In this document: in pieces, positions 7,666-15,670 of the stretch | Numbering within the stretch: position 1 is the first letter of the stretch | Layout: every line of letters begins with the position of its first letter | Assembly: GCA_027486555.1 (NCBI GenBank) | Contig: JAIXOX010000125.1 | Coordinates: 1-34,982 of the forward strand | Origin: Comamonadaceae bacterium | GTDB lineage: Bacteria; Pseudomonadota; Gammaproteobacteria; Burkholderiales; Burkholderiaceae_C | Direction of reading: 5' to 3' | Length of the DNA stretch: 34,982 nucleotides | Translations under genes and position numbers: made by a program | Notes under the pieces: generated by a model | Databases searched by the model: none | What the model was told of the DNA's origin: nothing | Seen by the model: the letters and a program-made list of their open reading frames with translations, nothing else

Positions 7666-8463
7666 TCAGCGTCCCTTGAAGTCGGGCGTGCGTTTCTCGT
7701 TGAAGGCGCGCACGCCCTCGTGACGGTCCTCGGAGGAGACGAGTCGGTTGTAGGCCTCGATCTCGAAGCGGCAGCCGGTGAGCAGGTCGCCTTGCAAACC
7801 GAAGTGAATGGATTTCTTGGCCTGGCGCACGGCCAGCGGCCCGTTGGCGGCGATGCCGGCGGCGCTGGCCAGGGCGTCCTCGAGCACGTGGCCCGGCTCG
7901 CTGACGTGATTGGCCAGGCCCCAGGCCAGGGCCTGCTCGGCGCCAAAGGCCTGCGCGCGCAGGATCAATTCCTTGGCCCGGCGCTCGCCGACGGCGCGTG
8001 CCAGATTTTGCGTGCCGCCGCCGCCGGGCATGATGCCCAAGCGCGTCTCGGACAGCGCGAACTTCGCGTTGCGGCTGGCGTACAGGAAGTCGCAGGCGAG
8101 CGCGGTTTCCAATCCGCCCCCATAGGCGTGGCCGTTCACTGCGGCGATCACCGGCATCGGTAAGTCCTGCAGCGCGAAGAATGCACGCTCGAAGATCTCG
8201 TGCTGGCGCCGCCAGGTCTCGTCCGTCATGCCGTGGCGCTCCTTGAGGTCGCCGCCCGCGCAAAACGCGCGATCGCCGGCGCCCGTGAGCACCACCGCGC
8301 GGATCGCTTCGCCGTCGGTGATGAGCCGCGTCCACAGGTCCAGCAGGTCGCGGCCCATTTGCGTGTTGATCGCGTTGAGCACGTCTGGCCGGTTGAGGGT
8401 CACGACCAGCAGGTGCGGGTCATGCAACGTGAGCTGCAGCGTGTCGTAAGTCGGCAGGTTCAT
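7666..8463 (-). CDS. Enoyl-CoA hydratase/isomerase family protein
   Basis: 265 residues of the crotonase superfamily. The oxyanion-hole segments (FCAGGDLK, 67-74, and NGHAYGGGLE, 110-119) and both hydratase glutamates (Glu119, and Glu139 in LSETRLG) are present, which favours a true hydratase over an isomerase or hydrolase. Its ATG overlaps the stop of the CoA-transferase gene by four bases (ATGA). It would add water to the double bond made by the adjacent acyl-CoA dehydrogenase, or already present in the substrate, giving the hydroxyacyl-CoA cleaved by the lyase. Confidence 0.93.
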   Translation of the reverse strand: MNLPTYDTLQLTLHDPHLLVVTLNRPDVLNAINTQMGRDLLDLWTRLITDGEAIRAVVLTGAGDRAFCAGGDLKERHGMTDETWRRQHEIFERAFFALQDLPMPVIAAVNGHAYGGGLETALACDFLYASRNAKFALSETRLGIMPGGGGTQNLARAVGERRAKELILRAQAFGAEQALAWGLANHVSEPGHVLEDALASAAGIAANGPLAVRQAKKSIHFGLQGDLLTGCRFEIEAYNRLVSSEDRHEGVRAFNEKRTPDFKGR

Positions 8464-9629
8464 GCGGTGGGCAACGCCTTGGCGTCTTCGTTCATTTCAC
8501 CCAATCGGGGTGAGGGACCGTGGGGCCGCAGGCGCTGGCCGTCTAAGCGCAGCGGCAGGCCCATCAGGGGTACGGAGCTGCCTGGCACGTCCTGCATCAG
8601 GCCCAGGGCCTGGGTCTGCGGGTGCTCGAGCATCTGCGCGACGTTTTGCACCGGGGCGCAGGGCACGCCGTCGGCGTCGAGAAGTTCGGTCCACGCCTGC
8701 GTGGTTTGGGTAGCAAAACAGGCTTCAAGCAAGGCGTAAAGGGCAGGGCTGTTTTCCACCCGCAGCGCGTTGCTGGCAAAGCGCGGCTCGTCGGCCCACG
8801 CGGGGTGGCCCACCACGCCGCACAAGGCATGAAAAAGTTTGTCGTTGCCCGCGGCGACGACCAGGTCGCCGTCGATGGTGCGGTAGGCGCGGTAGGGGGC
8901 GATGCCGGCTTGGCCGGAGCCGTTTTTGCCTGGCATCGCGCCGCCGGCCATGTACTGCGTGGCATACATGGTCATCCAGCAGGCGGCGGTCTCGAACAGC
9001 GAGACGTCCACCACGCCGCCTTCGCCCGTGGTCTGCCGACGCATCAGGAGCGAGAGGATCCCCATCGCCGCCCACATGCCCGAGCCCATGTCGACGATGG
9101 AGGGCCCCACCCGCACCGGCGCGCCGCCGGCTTCGCCGACCACACTCATGATGCCGCCAAAGGCCTGCATCAGCGGGTCGTAGCCAGGGCGATCGGCCAG
9201 GGGGCCGACCGAGCCGAAGGCGCCGAGGTTGCAATACACCAGCGCCGGCTTGCGCGCGCGCAGGCTGGCCGCGTCCAGCGCCAGCTTCTCGACCTGGCCG
9301 GGCCGCATGTTCTGCAGCACGACGTCGGCCCGCGTCTCGATCAGCGCGTGAAGCTGCGCCAGGCCATCAGGGTTGCGCAGGTCCAGGACCCACGATCGCT
9401 TGCCCCGATTGATGCCCTGGAAGGTGGCGGCCGCGCCATCCAAAAAGGGCGGCCCCCAGTGGCGCGCATCGTCGCCGGCGGCCTTTTCGATTTTGATCAC
9501 CTCAGCGCCAAGGTCGGCCAGGATCTGCCCGGCGAAGGGGGCCGCCACGCTGTGACCGAGCTCAATGACCATGATGCCGGCGAGCGGCGCAGCGCCCGCG
9601 GCAGGAGAAGCTTGCGTCAAGACGATCAC
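8460..9629 (-). CDS. CaiB/BaiF family (class III) CoA-transferase
   Basis: 389 residues with the interlocked-dimer CaiB/BaiF fold. The N-terminal nucleotide-like region (ADLGAEVIKIEKAAGDDAR, 38-56), the RGKRSWVLDLRNPDG segment and the catalytic aspartate in SIVDMGSGM (Asp180) are visible. It transfers CoA from an acyl-CoA donor such as succinyl-CoA to a carboxylic acid, activating the substrate taken up via the upstream binding protein. The start is a GTG at 9629 overlapping the upstream stop by four bases (GTGA), indicating tight coupling. Substrate unknown; family members act on formate/oxalate, carnitine, mesaconate, itaconate and benzylsuccinate. Confidence 0.92.
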   Translation of the reverse strand: MIVLTQASPAAGAAPLAGIMVIELGHSVAAPFAGQILADLGAEVIKIEKAAGDDARHWGPPFLDGAAATFQGINRGKRSWVLDLRNPDGLAQLHALIETRADVVLQNMRPGQVEKLALDAASLRARKPALVYCNLGAFGSVGPLADRPGYDPLMQAFGGIMSVVGEAGGAPVRVGPSIVDMGSGMWAAMGILSLLMRRQTTGEGGVVDVSLFETAACWMTMYATQYMAGGAMPGKNGSGQAGIAPYRAYRTIDGDLVVAAGNDKLFHALCGVVGHPAWADEPRFASNALRVENSPALYALLEACFATQTTQAWTELLDADGVPCAPVQNVAQMLEHPQTQALGLMQDVPGSSVPLMGLPLRLDGQRLRPHGPSPRLGEMNEDAKALPTA

Positions 9630-10603
9630 TCCCCTTTGATGTTGGCGTCACGAATCAGCTTGCCGCGGCTCTGGTATTCACGTCGCTGCAACTCGGTGAG
9701 TTCGGCTTGGCCGCCGGCGACAACGTCCATGCCTGCCGCGGTCAGACGAGCGCGCACGTCAGGGTCGCTCAGCACCTTGACCAGCTCGTCGCTCAGGCGC
9801 CGGGTCACGGCATCGGGCATTTTGGCGGGGCCGAAGAAGGCCAGCCACGACGGCATCTCGAAGCCGTCCAGGCTCTCGCCCATGGTGGGCACATTGGGCA
9901 GGATGCCCGAGCGCTTGGCGCTGGTCAGCGCGATGGCCTTGACCTTGCCGCTCTGGATATGGGGCACCACCGTGATGGCGCTGGCAAAGAGCAGGCTGAT
10001 CTGACCGCCCATCAGGTCGTTGAGGGCCGGGCCGCCGCCGCGATAGGGCACGTGAATGAGCGGCGCGCCCGTGCGGGCCTTGAGCAACTCGCCCGCCAAG
10101 TGGTGGGGCGAGCCGGTGCCCGAGCTGCCAAAGCCGCCCTTGCCCGGGTTGGCCTTGAGCCAGGCGACGAGCTCGTTCAAGTCCTTGGCGGGCACCGAGG
10201 GGTGCACCACCAGCGCGATCGGGTTCATCGCCACGATGGCCAGGGGCGTGAAGTCCTTGATCGGATCGAAGGTCGGGTTGGCGGTGAGGAAGGAGTTGGA
10301 CGCGTGGGTGGCGTCCGTGCCCATCACGAAGGTGTAGCCGTCGGGGGCAGAGCGGCCCACGAACTCGGTGCCGATGTTGCCGCTGGCGCCCGCGCGGTTG
10401 TCCACGATCACGGTCTGGCCGATGTTGGCCGAGAGCTTCTGACCGACGATGCGGCCCACTGCGTCGGTGGAGGCGCCGGGGGGATAGGGCACCACGAGGC
10501 GGATAGGCTTGTCCGGATAGCTCTGGGCCAGCGCCGTGCCGACCGCTGAGAGGGAAAGGACGAGGGTGGCCAGTGCAAGGCCGGCTTGGCGTTTGTTGAT
10601 CAT
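9626..10603 (-). CDS. Bug/TctC-family periplasmic solute-binding protein
   Basis: A 325-residue extracytoplasmic binding protein with a Sec signal peptide (residues 1-26, cleavage after ALA) and the family start YPDKPIRLVVPYPPGASTD. These proteins capture carboxylates and either feed tripartite tricarboxylate transporters or act as sensors. No TctA/TctB membrane genes are next to it, so uptake may rely on the divergent MFS transporter or a distant Tct pair. First gene of the six-gene operon, preceded by a good GGAG ribosome-binding site and divergent from the SDR gene. Confidence 0.93.
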   Translation of the reverse strand: MINKRQAGLALATLVLSLSAVGTALAQSYPDKPIRLVVPYPPGASTDAVGRIVGQKLSANIGQTVIVDNRAGASGNIGTEFVGRSAPDGYTFVMGTDATHASNSFLTANPTFDPIKDFTPLAIVAMNPIALVVHPSVPAKDLNELVAWLKANPGKGGFGSSGTGSPHHLAGELLKARTGAPLIHVPYRGGGPALNDLMGGQISLLFASAITVVPHIQSGKVKAIALTSAKRSGILPNVPTMGESLDGFEMPSWLAFFGPAKMPDAVTRRLSDELVKVLSDPDVRARLTAAGMDVVAGGQAELTELQRREYQSRGKLIRDANIKGE

Positions 10604-10644
10604 GTTGTCTCCAGTTGTGGGGTCGGCGGTGCCCGCTTGGACTG

Positions 10645-10670
10645 ATAACGTCCGGACGTCCGCATGTTAT
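10645..10670. promoter_or_regulatory. Palindromic operator candidate in the divergent catabolic promoter region
   Basis: Two perfect palindromes overlap here: ACGTCCGGACGT (10648-10659) and CGGACGTCCG (10653-10662). They are enclosed by ATAAC (10645-10649) and GTTAT (10666-10670). This is the only intergenic space between the two divergent operons (10604-10706), so it is the natural target for the GntR regulator encoded at 11497. A TATGCT (10669-10674) could be the plus-strand -10 box, with a poor -35. Confidence 0.5.
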
Positions 10671-10706
10671 GCTGATGTGCATCTCCAAGTCAACCGAAAT
10701 ACCCAC

Positions 10707-11483
10707 ATGGTCACTGCCGCCAACCCTCTCGCCCCGCTCGCAGGCCGCACGGCCCTGGTCACGGGCTCTGGCCGCAACATTGGTCGTGCCATCGCGCTGT
10801 CATTGGCCGCCCAAGGCGCGCAGGTGGTGGTGAATGGGCACAGCGACCGCGCCGCGGTGGACGGGGTGGTCGACGAGATCCGCGCCCAAGGTGGCAAGGC
10901 CCTGGGCGTCATGGCCGACGTGAGCGTCGATGCGGAGGTGGCCCGGCTGGTGCATGCGGGCGCCGAGCACTTTGGCTCGATGGACATCGTGGTGTCCAAC
11001 GTCGGCATCCGACGCAAGCAGCCTTATCTGGAGATCACGCCCGAGCAGTGGGATGAGGTGATGCGTACCAACCTCTCGGCCGCCTTCTACCTGACCCGCC
11101 ATGCCATTCCCCTGATGCAGCCGCGTCGCTGGGGCCGCATCGTGCTGATCTCCGGCTTTGACGGCTTCTGGGGGCAGGTCACGCACCGGGCCCACAACAT
11201 CACCGCCAAGGCTGGCCTGCACGGTCTGTCCATGGCCCTAGCGCGCGAGTTCGGGGTCGACGGCATCACCGCCAACACCGTGGCGCCGGGCGCAATCGAC
11301 ACCGTTCGCGACTGGTCGCAGTACACCCATCAGCAACGCGAGCAACTCGAGAATGAAATTCCGCTGGGCCGCTACGGCACGACCGACGAACTCGCTGCCG
11401 CCTGCGACCTGTTGTGTGGCGACCGCGGCGGCTTCATTTCCGGCCAGGTGATCCACGTCAACGGTGGCCACTACATGTATTGA
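10707..11483 (+). CDS. SDR-family oxidoreductase lacking the catalytic tyrosine
   Basis: A 258-residue Rossmann-fold protein of the short-chain dehydrogenase/reductase family. The cofactor motif TGSGRNIG (19-26), the DVS acidic site (71-73), SNVG (97-100) and the C-terminal GQVIHVNGG are standard. The catalytic region is unusual: Ser149 and Lys168 are present, but the residue four before the lysine, normally Tyr, is Asn164 (RAHNITAK). I chose the ATG at 10707 because it starts eleven residues before the first strand; the frame extends upstream into the promoter region. First gene of a three-gene plus-strand operon with gntR and the MFS gene, and probably the redox partner of the divergent catabolic genes. 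Confidence 0.88.
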   Translation: MVTAANPLAPLAGRTALVTGSGRNIGRAIALSLAAQGAQVVVNGHSDRAAVDGVVDEIRAQGGKALGVMADVSVDAEVARLVHAGAEHFGSMDIVVSNVGIRRKQPYLEITPEQWDEVMRTNLSAAFYLTRHAIPLMQPRRWGRIVLISGFDGFWGQVTHRAHNITAKAGLHGLSMALAREFGVDGITANTVAPGAIDTVRDWSQYTHQQREQLENEIPLGRYGTTDELAAACDLLCGDRGGFISGQVIHVNGGHYMY

Positions 11484-11496
11484 CCGGGACGCCGCC

Positions 11497-12246
11497 GTGA
11501 ACACCGCGCCCCGTTATCAGCAGCTGTCCACCACGCTCGTGCGCGAGATCGGTGAGGGCCGCTACCCGGTCGGCTCGCTGCTGCCGCCCGAGCCTCAGTT
11601 GTGCCAACGCTTTGCGGTGTCGCGGCATACGGTGCGCGAGGCGGTGCGCCACCTGTGCGAGCTGGGGCTGGTGTCGCGTCACCAGGGCGTGGGCACGCGG
11701 GTGCGGGCGCTGCGCAGTGGCAAGCAATACGTTGCCTCGCTGTCGTCCCTGGGCGACCTCATGGCCTACGCGCAAGACACACGGCTGGAGGTGCTGGGCG
11801 CGCGCTCAATCGAAGCCGACGTCGAGCTCGCCCACCAGCTGCGATGCGTGCCAGGCGAGTCCTGGCTCGAACTCAATACCTGCCGCAAGACGCTGGACAC
11901 AGACGAGCCTATCGTGCACATGCGCGTTTTCGTGCGCCCCGAGGCGCACGGCCTGCAGCGCGAGCTCGAAGAGGGGCAAGCCTGGGTTTTCGGGCTGGTC
12001 GAGAAATACGGCGGTGAGCGCATCCTGGAGGCGCAGCAGGTGGTCAGCAGCGTCGCGGTGCCCGCCGAGAGCGCGCGGGTGCTGGGGGTCAAGCCCAAGT
12101 CGCCGGGCTTGCTGGTGCGCCGCTTCTACATCGGTCGCAACGAACGGTTGCTCTCGGTCTCCATCAACGTGCACCCGGTGGGACGTTTTGAGCTGACGAC
12201 GCGCTGGTACCTGGAAGAAGGTGGCGGCGGCGGCGGGGGAGTATGA
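11497..12246 (+). CDS. GntR-family (HutC-type, UTRA domain) transcriptional regulator
   Basis: A 249-residue regulator with an N-terminal winged helix (about 5-70; LLPPEPQLCQRFAVSRHTVREAVRHL is the characteristic GntR helix-turn-helix) and a C-terminal UTRA ligand-binding domain (about 85-240). UTRA regulators usually repress a neighbouring catabolic operon until a pathway metabolite binds. I prefer the GTG at 11497, 14 bases after the SDR stop; another GTG at 11464 lies inside the SDR gene. The C-terminus is an odd run of seven glycines encoded by a GGC-rich microsatellite that overlaps the MFS start (ATGA). The likely operator is the palindrome at 10648-10662. Confidence 0.9.
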   Translation: MNTAPRYQQLSTTLVREIGEGRYPVGSLLPPEPQLCQRFAVSRHTVREAVRHLCELGLVSRHQGVGTRVRALRSGKQYVASLSSLGDLMAYAQDTRLEVLGARSIEADVELAHQLRCVPGESWLELNTCRKTLDTDEPIVHMRVFVRPEAHGLQRELEEGQAWVFGLVEKYGGERILEAQQVVSSVAVPAESARVLGVKPKSPGLLVRRFYIGRNERLLSVSINVHPVGRFELTTRWYLEEGGGGGGGV

Positions 12247-13484
12247 GCGACGTTACGCCGCAGCGACGGCCCTGGCTGGCCTTGCAGGCCACGCTGGCTG
12301 CGCAGGTCATGGCCAGCTTCGTGATGAGTGTCGCCCCCATTCTGGCGCCGGCGGTGGCACCTGCGCTGGGGCTGGCCCCGGAGCAGGTGGGCTTTTTCGT
12401 CGGGGGCGTGTATGCCGTCGCGATGGTCGCCGGCCTCTCCAGCGGCCCGTTGGTGGCGCGCTTTGGCGCCGGTCGGGTGACGCAGGGCGTGCTTGTGGTG
12501 ATTGCCGCCGGCACGATGCTGGGCGCCATCGGCCAGCCACTGATCTTGTTTGGGTTGGCGGCTTGCCTGATCGGTCTGGGCTATGGCACGGTGAACCCGG
12601 CGGCCGCCGACATTCTCGGACGCCATGCACCACCAGGCGCGCCCGGCCTGTTCTTTTCGCTCAAGCAAACTGGCGTTCCGATCGGGGTGGGCTTGGCGGG
12701 GCTGCTGATGCCATTGGGCCTGGGCCTTATGGGCTGGCGAGGCTCCGCCTGGGCCGTGGCCTTCTCCTGCCTGCTGTTGGCGCTGGCCTTGGGGTCGGCC
12801 GTCATTCGGCTCGACGGCGCAGATCGCGCACGCACCGAGGCACCTGACGGTCCGGGCGGACTGAGCAATCTCCTCGCCGTGTTGCGCCACCCGCCGCTAC
12901 GGGCACTGAGCTTGGTGACTTGTGTCTATGCGTTGGCGCAGCAAGGCTTTCTCACCTTCGTGGTGGCCCGTCTCTATCTGGAGCTGGGACTCTCGCTGGC
13001 ACTGGCCGCTGGGCTACTGGCGGCGTCGCAGGTGGCATGTGTGGTGGCACGCATCACCCTGGGCCATGTGGCCGATCGCTGGGTGAGTCCGCGCGTGCTG
13101 CTCGCCGTCGTGGGTTTGTGCACGGCGCTCAATTGCCTTGCACTGGGGCTACTGCCACGCGACGCCAGCTTCGCCGTGATCTCCATGGTCGTGATCGCCT
13201 GCGGCGCCACGACCATGGGCTGGAATGGGGTCTTCTTCGCGCAGTTGCTGCGCACCGTTCCGCGCGAAGACCTGGTGGCCAGCAGCGGAGGTACGCAGTT
13301 TTTCATTTTCTTCGGCGGCATGCTCGGCCCGGTGCTTTTCAGTGCGCTGGTGCAGCAGGGCGGCAGCCATGCGCTGGGCTACCTGTGCCTGGCGGGTGTC
13401 ACCGCATTGGCAGCTTTGGCCATGCTGCGCACGCCCGCGGATGCAACGGTAACTATCCCACCTACCGAATCACGGGACCGGTGA
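12243..13484 (+). CDS. MFS transporter, C-terminus altered at the island junction
   Basis: A 413-residue major facilitator with about twelve hydrophobic segments and the family GxLxxRxG-like loop after helix 2 (GPLVARFGAGRV). The CynX/NimT-like type often moves small organic anions or drugs. Its start overlaps the gntR stop by four bases, so it belongs to the SDR-gntR operon and probably imports the pathway substrate or exports an intermediate. The last about 15 codons (from about 13440) appear to come from the adjoining integrase relic side. The native stop may therefore have been lost and the current one, at 13482-13484, acquired at the junction. All helices seem complete. Confidence 0.85.
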   Translation: MSDVTPQRRPWLALQATLAAQVMASFVMSVAPILAPAVAPALGLAPEQVGFFVGGVYAVAMVAGLSSGPLVARFGAGRVTQGVLVVIAAGTMLGAIGQPLILFGLAACLIGLGYGTVNPAAADILGRHAPPGAPGLFFSLKQTGVPIGVGLAGLLMPLGLGLMGWRGSAWAVAFSCLLLALALGSAVIRLDGADRARTEAPDGPGGLSNLLAVLRHPPLRALSLVTCVYALAQQGFLTFVVARLYLELGLSLALAAGLLAASQVACVVARITLGHVADRWVSPRVLLAVVGLCTALNCLALGLLPRDASFAVISMVVIACGATTMGWNGVFFAQLLRTVPREDLVASSGGTQFFIFFGGMLGPVLFSALVQQGGSHALGYLCLAGVTALAALAMLRTPADATVTIPPTESRDR

Positions 13485-14662
13485 ATCTGATAGGCCTTCA
13501 CTCTGACGGTGGCGGGCTGTACCTCAAGGTTCAGGCTTCACCCGACCCGAGCCAGCCAAACAAGAGTTGGATCTTTCGCTGGGGCGCTGGCGGAAAGAAC
13601 ACGATTGATCTGGGTCCGCTCAGGGATGTCACACTTGCCGAAGCAAGGGATACGGCAGTTCAACATCACCGATTGGTGTGACAGGGCGGCGATCCACGAG
13701 TTGAGCGAAGCAAGATTCAGGCGGCTGCCGCCGCTGCCAGTGATGTCATGACTTTTCAAAGGGCCGCCCAAATTTGCATTGAGACAAAGCGACACGGCTG
13801 GCGAAATTTGAAACACGCTGATCAGTGGACCAACACGATCACAACCTATGCCAATCCAGTCATTGGTTCTTTGGCTTGTTCTGATGTCACGACTGAACTG
13901 GTGCTTGAAATTCTCAAGCCAATCTGGACAACAAAGAACGAGACGGCAACACGGCTCAGAGGTCGTATTGAAAGCATCATGGACTGGGCTGTTGTGTCAG
14001 GGCACAGAACGGGCGACAACCCAGCAATCTGGAAAGGCAAGTTGGCTCACTTGCTGCCGTCCATCAGCAAGCGTCAGCGGGTCAAGCATCATGCCGCGAT
14101 GCCCTAAGCTCAGATACCGGCGTTATTTCAGGCGATTGGCATCACGCCAGTGTTGTCGGCAAAAGCCTTGCTCCTGTGCGTTCTGACAGCGACCAGAACC
14201 AGCGAGACGATTGAAGCGAAGTGGGAAGAGTTCGACTTTGACAAGGCGATTTGGACGATCCCGAAAGAACGAATGAAAAAAGGGCGTGAGCATCGGGTGC
14301 CCTTGTCAGATCAGGCGATTGAAGTTCTAAATTCGATCAATCGGATCGAAGGATCGCCGTGGGTCTTTGACAGTCGGGGTAAGGGAAAGCCGCTGTCAAA
14401 TATGGCTATGAGCAATTACTTGAAGGGCACGCTCGGCTTCAAGGAATACACCGTTCACGGCTTTCGCTCGTCATTCCGTGATTGGGCCGGCGAGGTGTCA
14501 AGTCACAGCCGTGAAGTGATTGAACAGTCGCTGGCACACTCTCTGGCTGTTCAGACTGAAGCGGCCTATCAGCGAGGCGACTACTTGGAAAAGCGACGGG
14601 TGTTGATGGTTGATTGGGCAAGGTATTGTTTCAAATTTTTTATTGTGGGCAAGACTTTGTAA
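13481..14662 (+). pseudogene. P4-type tyrosine integrase relic: 5' truncated, two in-frame stops
   Basis: One continuous reading frame encodes a prophage/island integrase of the P4 type, but it is broken by TGA at 13679-13681 and TAA at 14105-14107 and has lost its first codons at the junction. Recognisable in order are the arm-binding domain (HSDGGGLYLKV), the core-binding domain from about 13748 (TFQRAAQICIE), the conserved HHAAMP segment, the catalytic Arg in LTATRTSE, the HGFRSSFRDW box and the nucleophile Tyr in AYQRGDYLEKRR. The TAA falls where homologues normally have Tyr (MPY), suggesting a point mutation. No shift of frame is needed. It probably once mobilised the prophage whose other relics lie at 2243-3914. 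Confidence 0.85.
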
Positions 14663-14856
14663 AGTAGGGTCAAGTTGCCACAGTCACTGACAAGCGTTTG
14701 AAAAATTGAGTCGGAGTTACCGAAACTTTAGATGGCGGTTTGGTAGCGGTTGAAAAAGTTTTTGATTTCCTAGTCCACTGACTCCGTCAAGAATAAACTG
14801 ATTTGAACTGTATCGGCGTGCGTAAAGGTACAGAAGCGCTCAAAGTTATTACCTAC

Positions 14857-14896
14857 ATAAACACTAAAAGTGCCCTAGGGCGCTTTTAGTGTTTAT
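14857..14896 (-). terminator. Large hairpin terminator of the carbonic-anhydrase-like gene
   Basis: A 14-bp perfect stem (14857-14870 with 14883-14896) is continued by a G-T pair and a self-complementary GCCCTAGGGC top. It starts 15 bases beyond the stop codon of the minus-strand gene. Sequence on both sides is A/T rich, so it may work in both directions. The region 14663-14856 before it holds nothing I recognise. Confidence 0.75.
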
Positions 14897-14910
14897 TCAA
14901 TGGCGGTTGC

Positions 14911-15498
14911 TCAGGCAAACTTCTCAAGCTTTCCGTCAAGGGACAAAAGTCTGAGCTCGACACCCAATTTAGGGTGCTTCTCTTTTAGCTGCTTGCGGAA
15001 TTCCATCAAGGCCTCTTTGTGCGTAACGGTTTCCGCAGCAGCGTTGGCAACCTTGGCATCACCATAAGCAATCTTGGCTGCACCGCAGTCACGATGATTC
15101 ACCACTACAACTTTCTTGATGTTGTGCAACTGAACTGATGCCCCTAGGTTCTCCCAAAAGGTCTTATGCCATTCCTTGAAGGCCGGTGCCACTACACCGA
15201 TGGACGCACCGGCAATAGTAAACGCACTGTACTTACCGCTCATTCCTTCGCTAGCCTGCTGCTTGTTCACTAAATCCTGAAAGCGCGGATCAATACACGA
15301 AAGCACCATGGCTTCGTAGTTGCCAGATGCCGCCACAGCAGAACCGGTAGCCAACATGCCGACACTGGTGAACAACACAGAGCCGCCCACAGCTTGCAGG
15401 AAACTGCGACGACTTTGGGCTGAAAGCGAGGTGTCGCAACATGTGGGAATATAGCGATTATTCAGTATATTTTGAGTAAAAGTAAAATCTTTATTCAT
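14911..15498 (-). CDS. Tat-exported beta-carbonic-anhydrase-like protein
   Basis: A 195-residue protein with a twin-arginine signal (SRRSFLQ at 29-35, followed by a hydrophobic stretch and an AVAA cleavage region near 54-57). The rest has the beta-carbonic anhydrase zinc motif: Cys68-Ile-Asp70-Pro-Arg72 and His135-Arg-Asp-Cys138. All four expected metal or catalytic residues are therefore kept. It would interconvert CO2 and bicarbonate in the periplasm as a folded, metal-loaded enzyme. A good AAGGA ribosome-binding site precedes the ATG. It stands alone, with its own terminator hairpin. The N-terminal extension before the twin arginine is unusually long (29 residues). Confidence 0.87.
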   Translation of the reverse strand: MNKDFTFTQNILNNRYIPTCCDTSLSAQSRRSFLQAVGGSVLFTSVGMLATGSAVAASGNYEAMVLSCIDPRFQDLVNKQQASEGMSGKYSAFTIAGASIGVVAPAFKEWHKTFWENLGASVQLHNIKKVVVVNHRDCGAAKIAYGDAKVANAAAETVTHKEALMEFRKQLKEKHPKLGVELRLLSLDGKLEKFA

Positions 15499-15637
15499 TC
15501 TGGTGTCCTTTTGATTTGATTGATCGTAATTTGAAAACGAGTTGAAAACGCAAAATGCGTCATAAACTTTAAAAATGGTAGGTCGGAATTTTCATATCGG
15601 AAAGTAGTAAAAACCCTTGTGAACTCAAAACGCCTTT

Positions 15638-15660
15638 GAGCGTCGTGTTTCTGGACGCTC
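15638..15660. terminator. Hairpin downstream of the small minus-strand gene
   Basis: A perfect 7-bp stem GAGCGTC / GACGCTC with a 9-base loop lies ten bases past the stop of the gene at 15671. No T run follows on either strand, so termination is only a possibility. Confidence 0.35.
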
Positions 15661-15670
15661 AGATGTTTGC

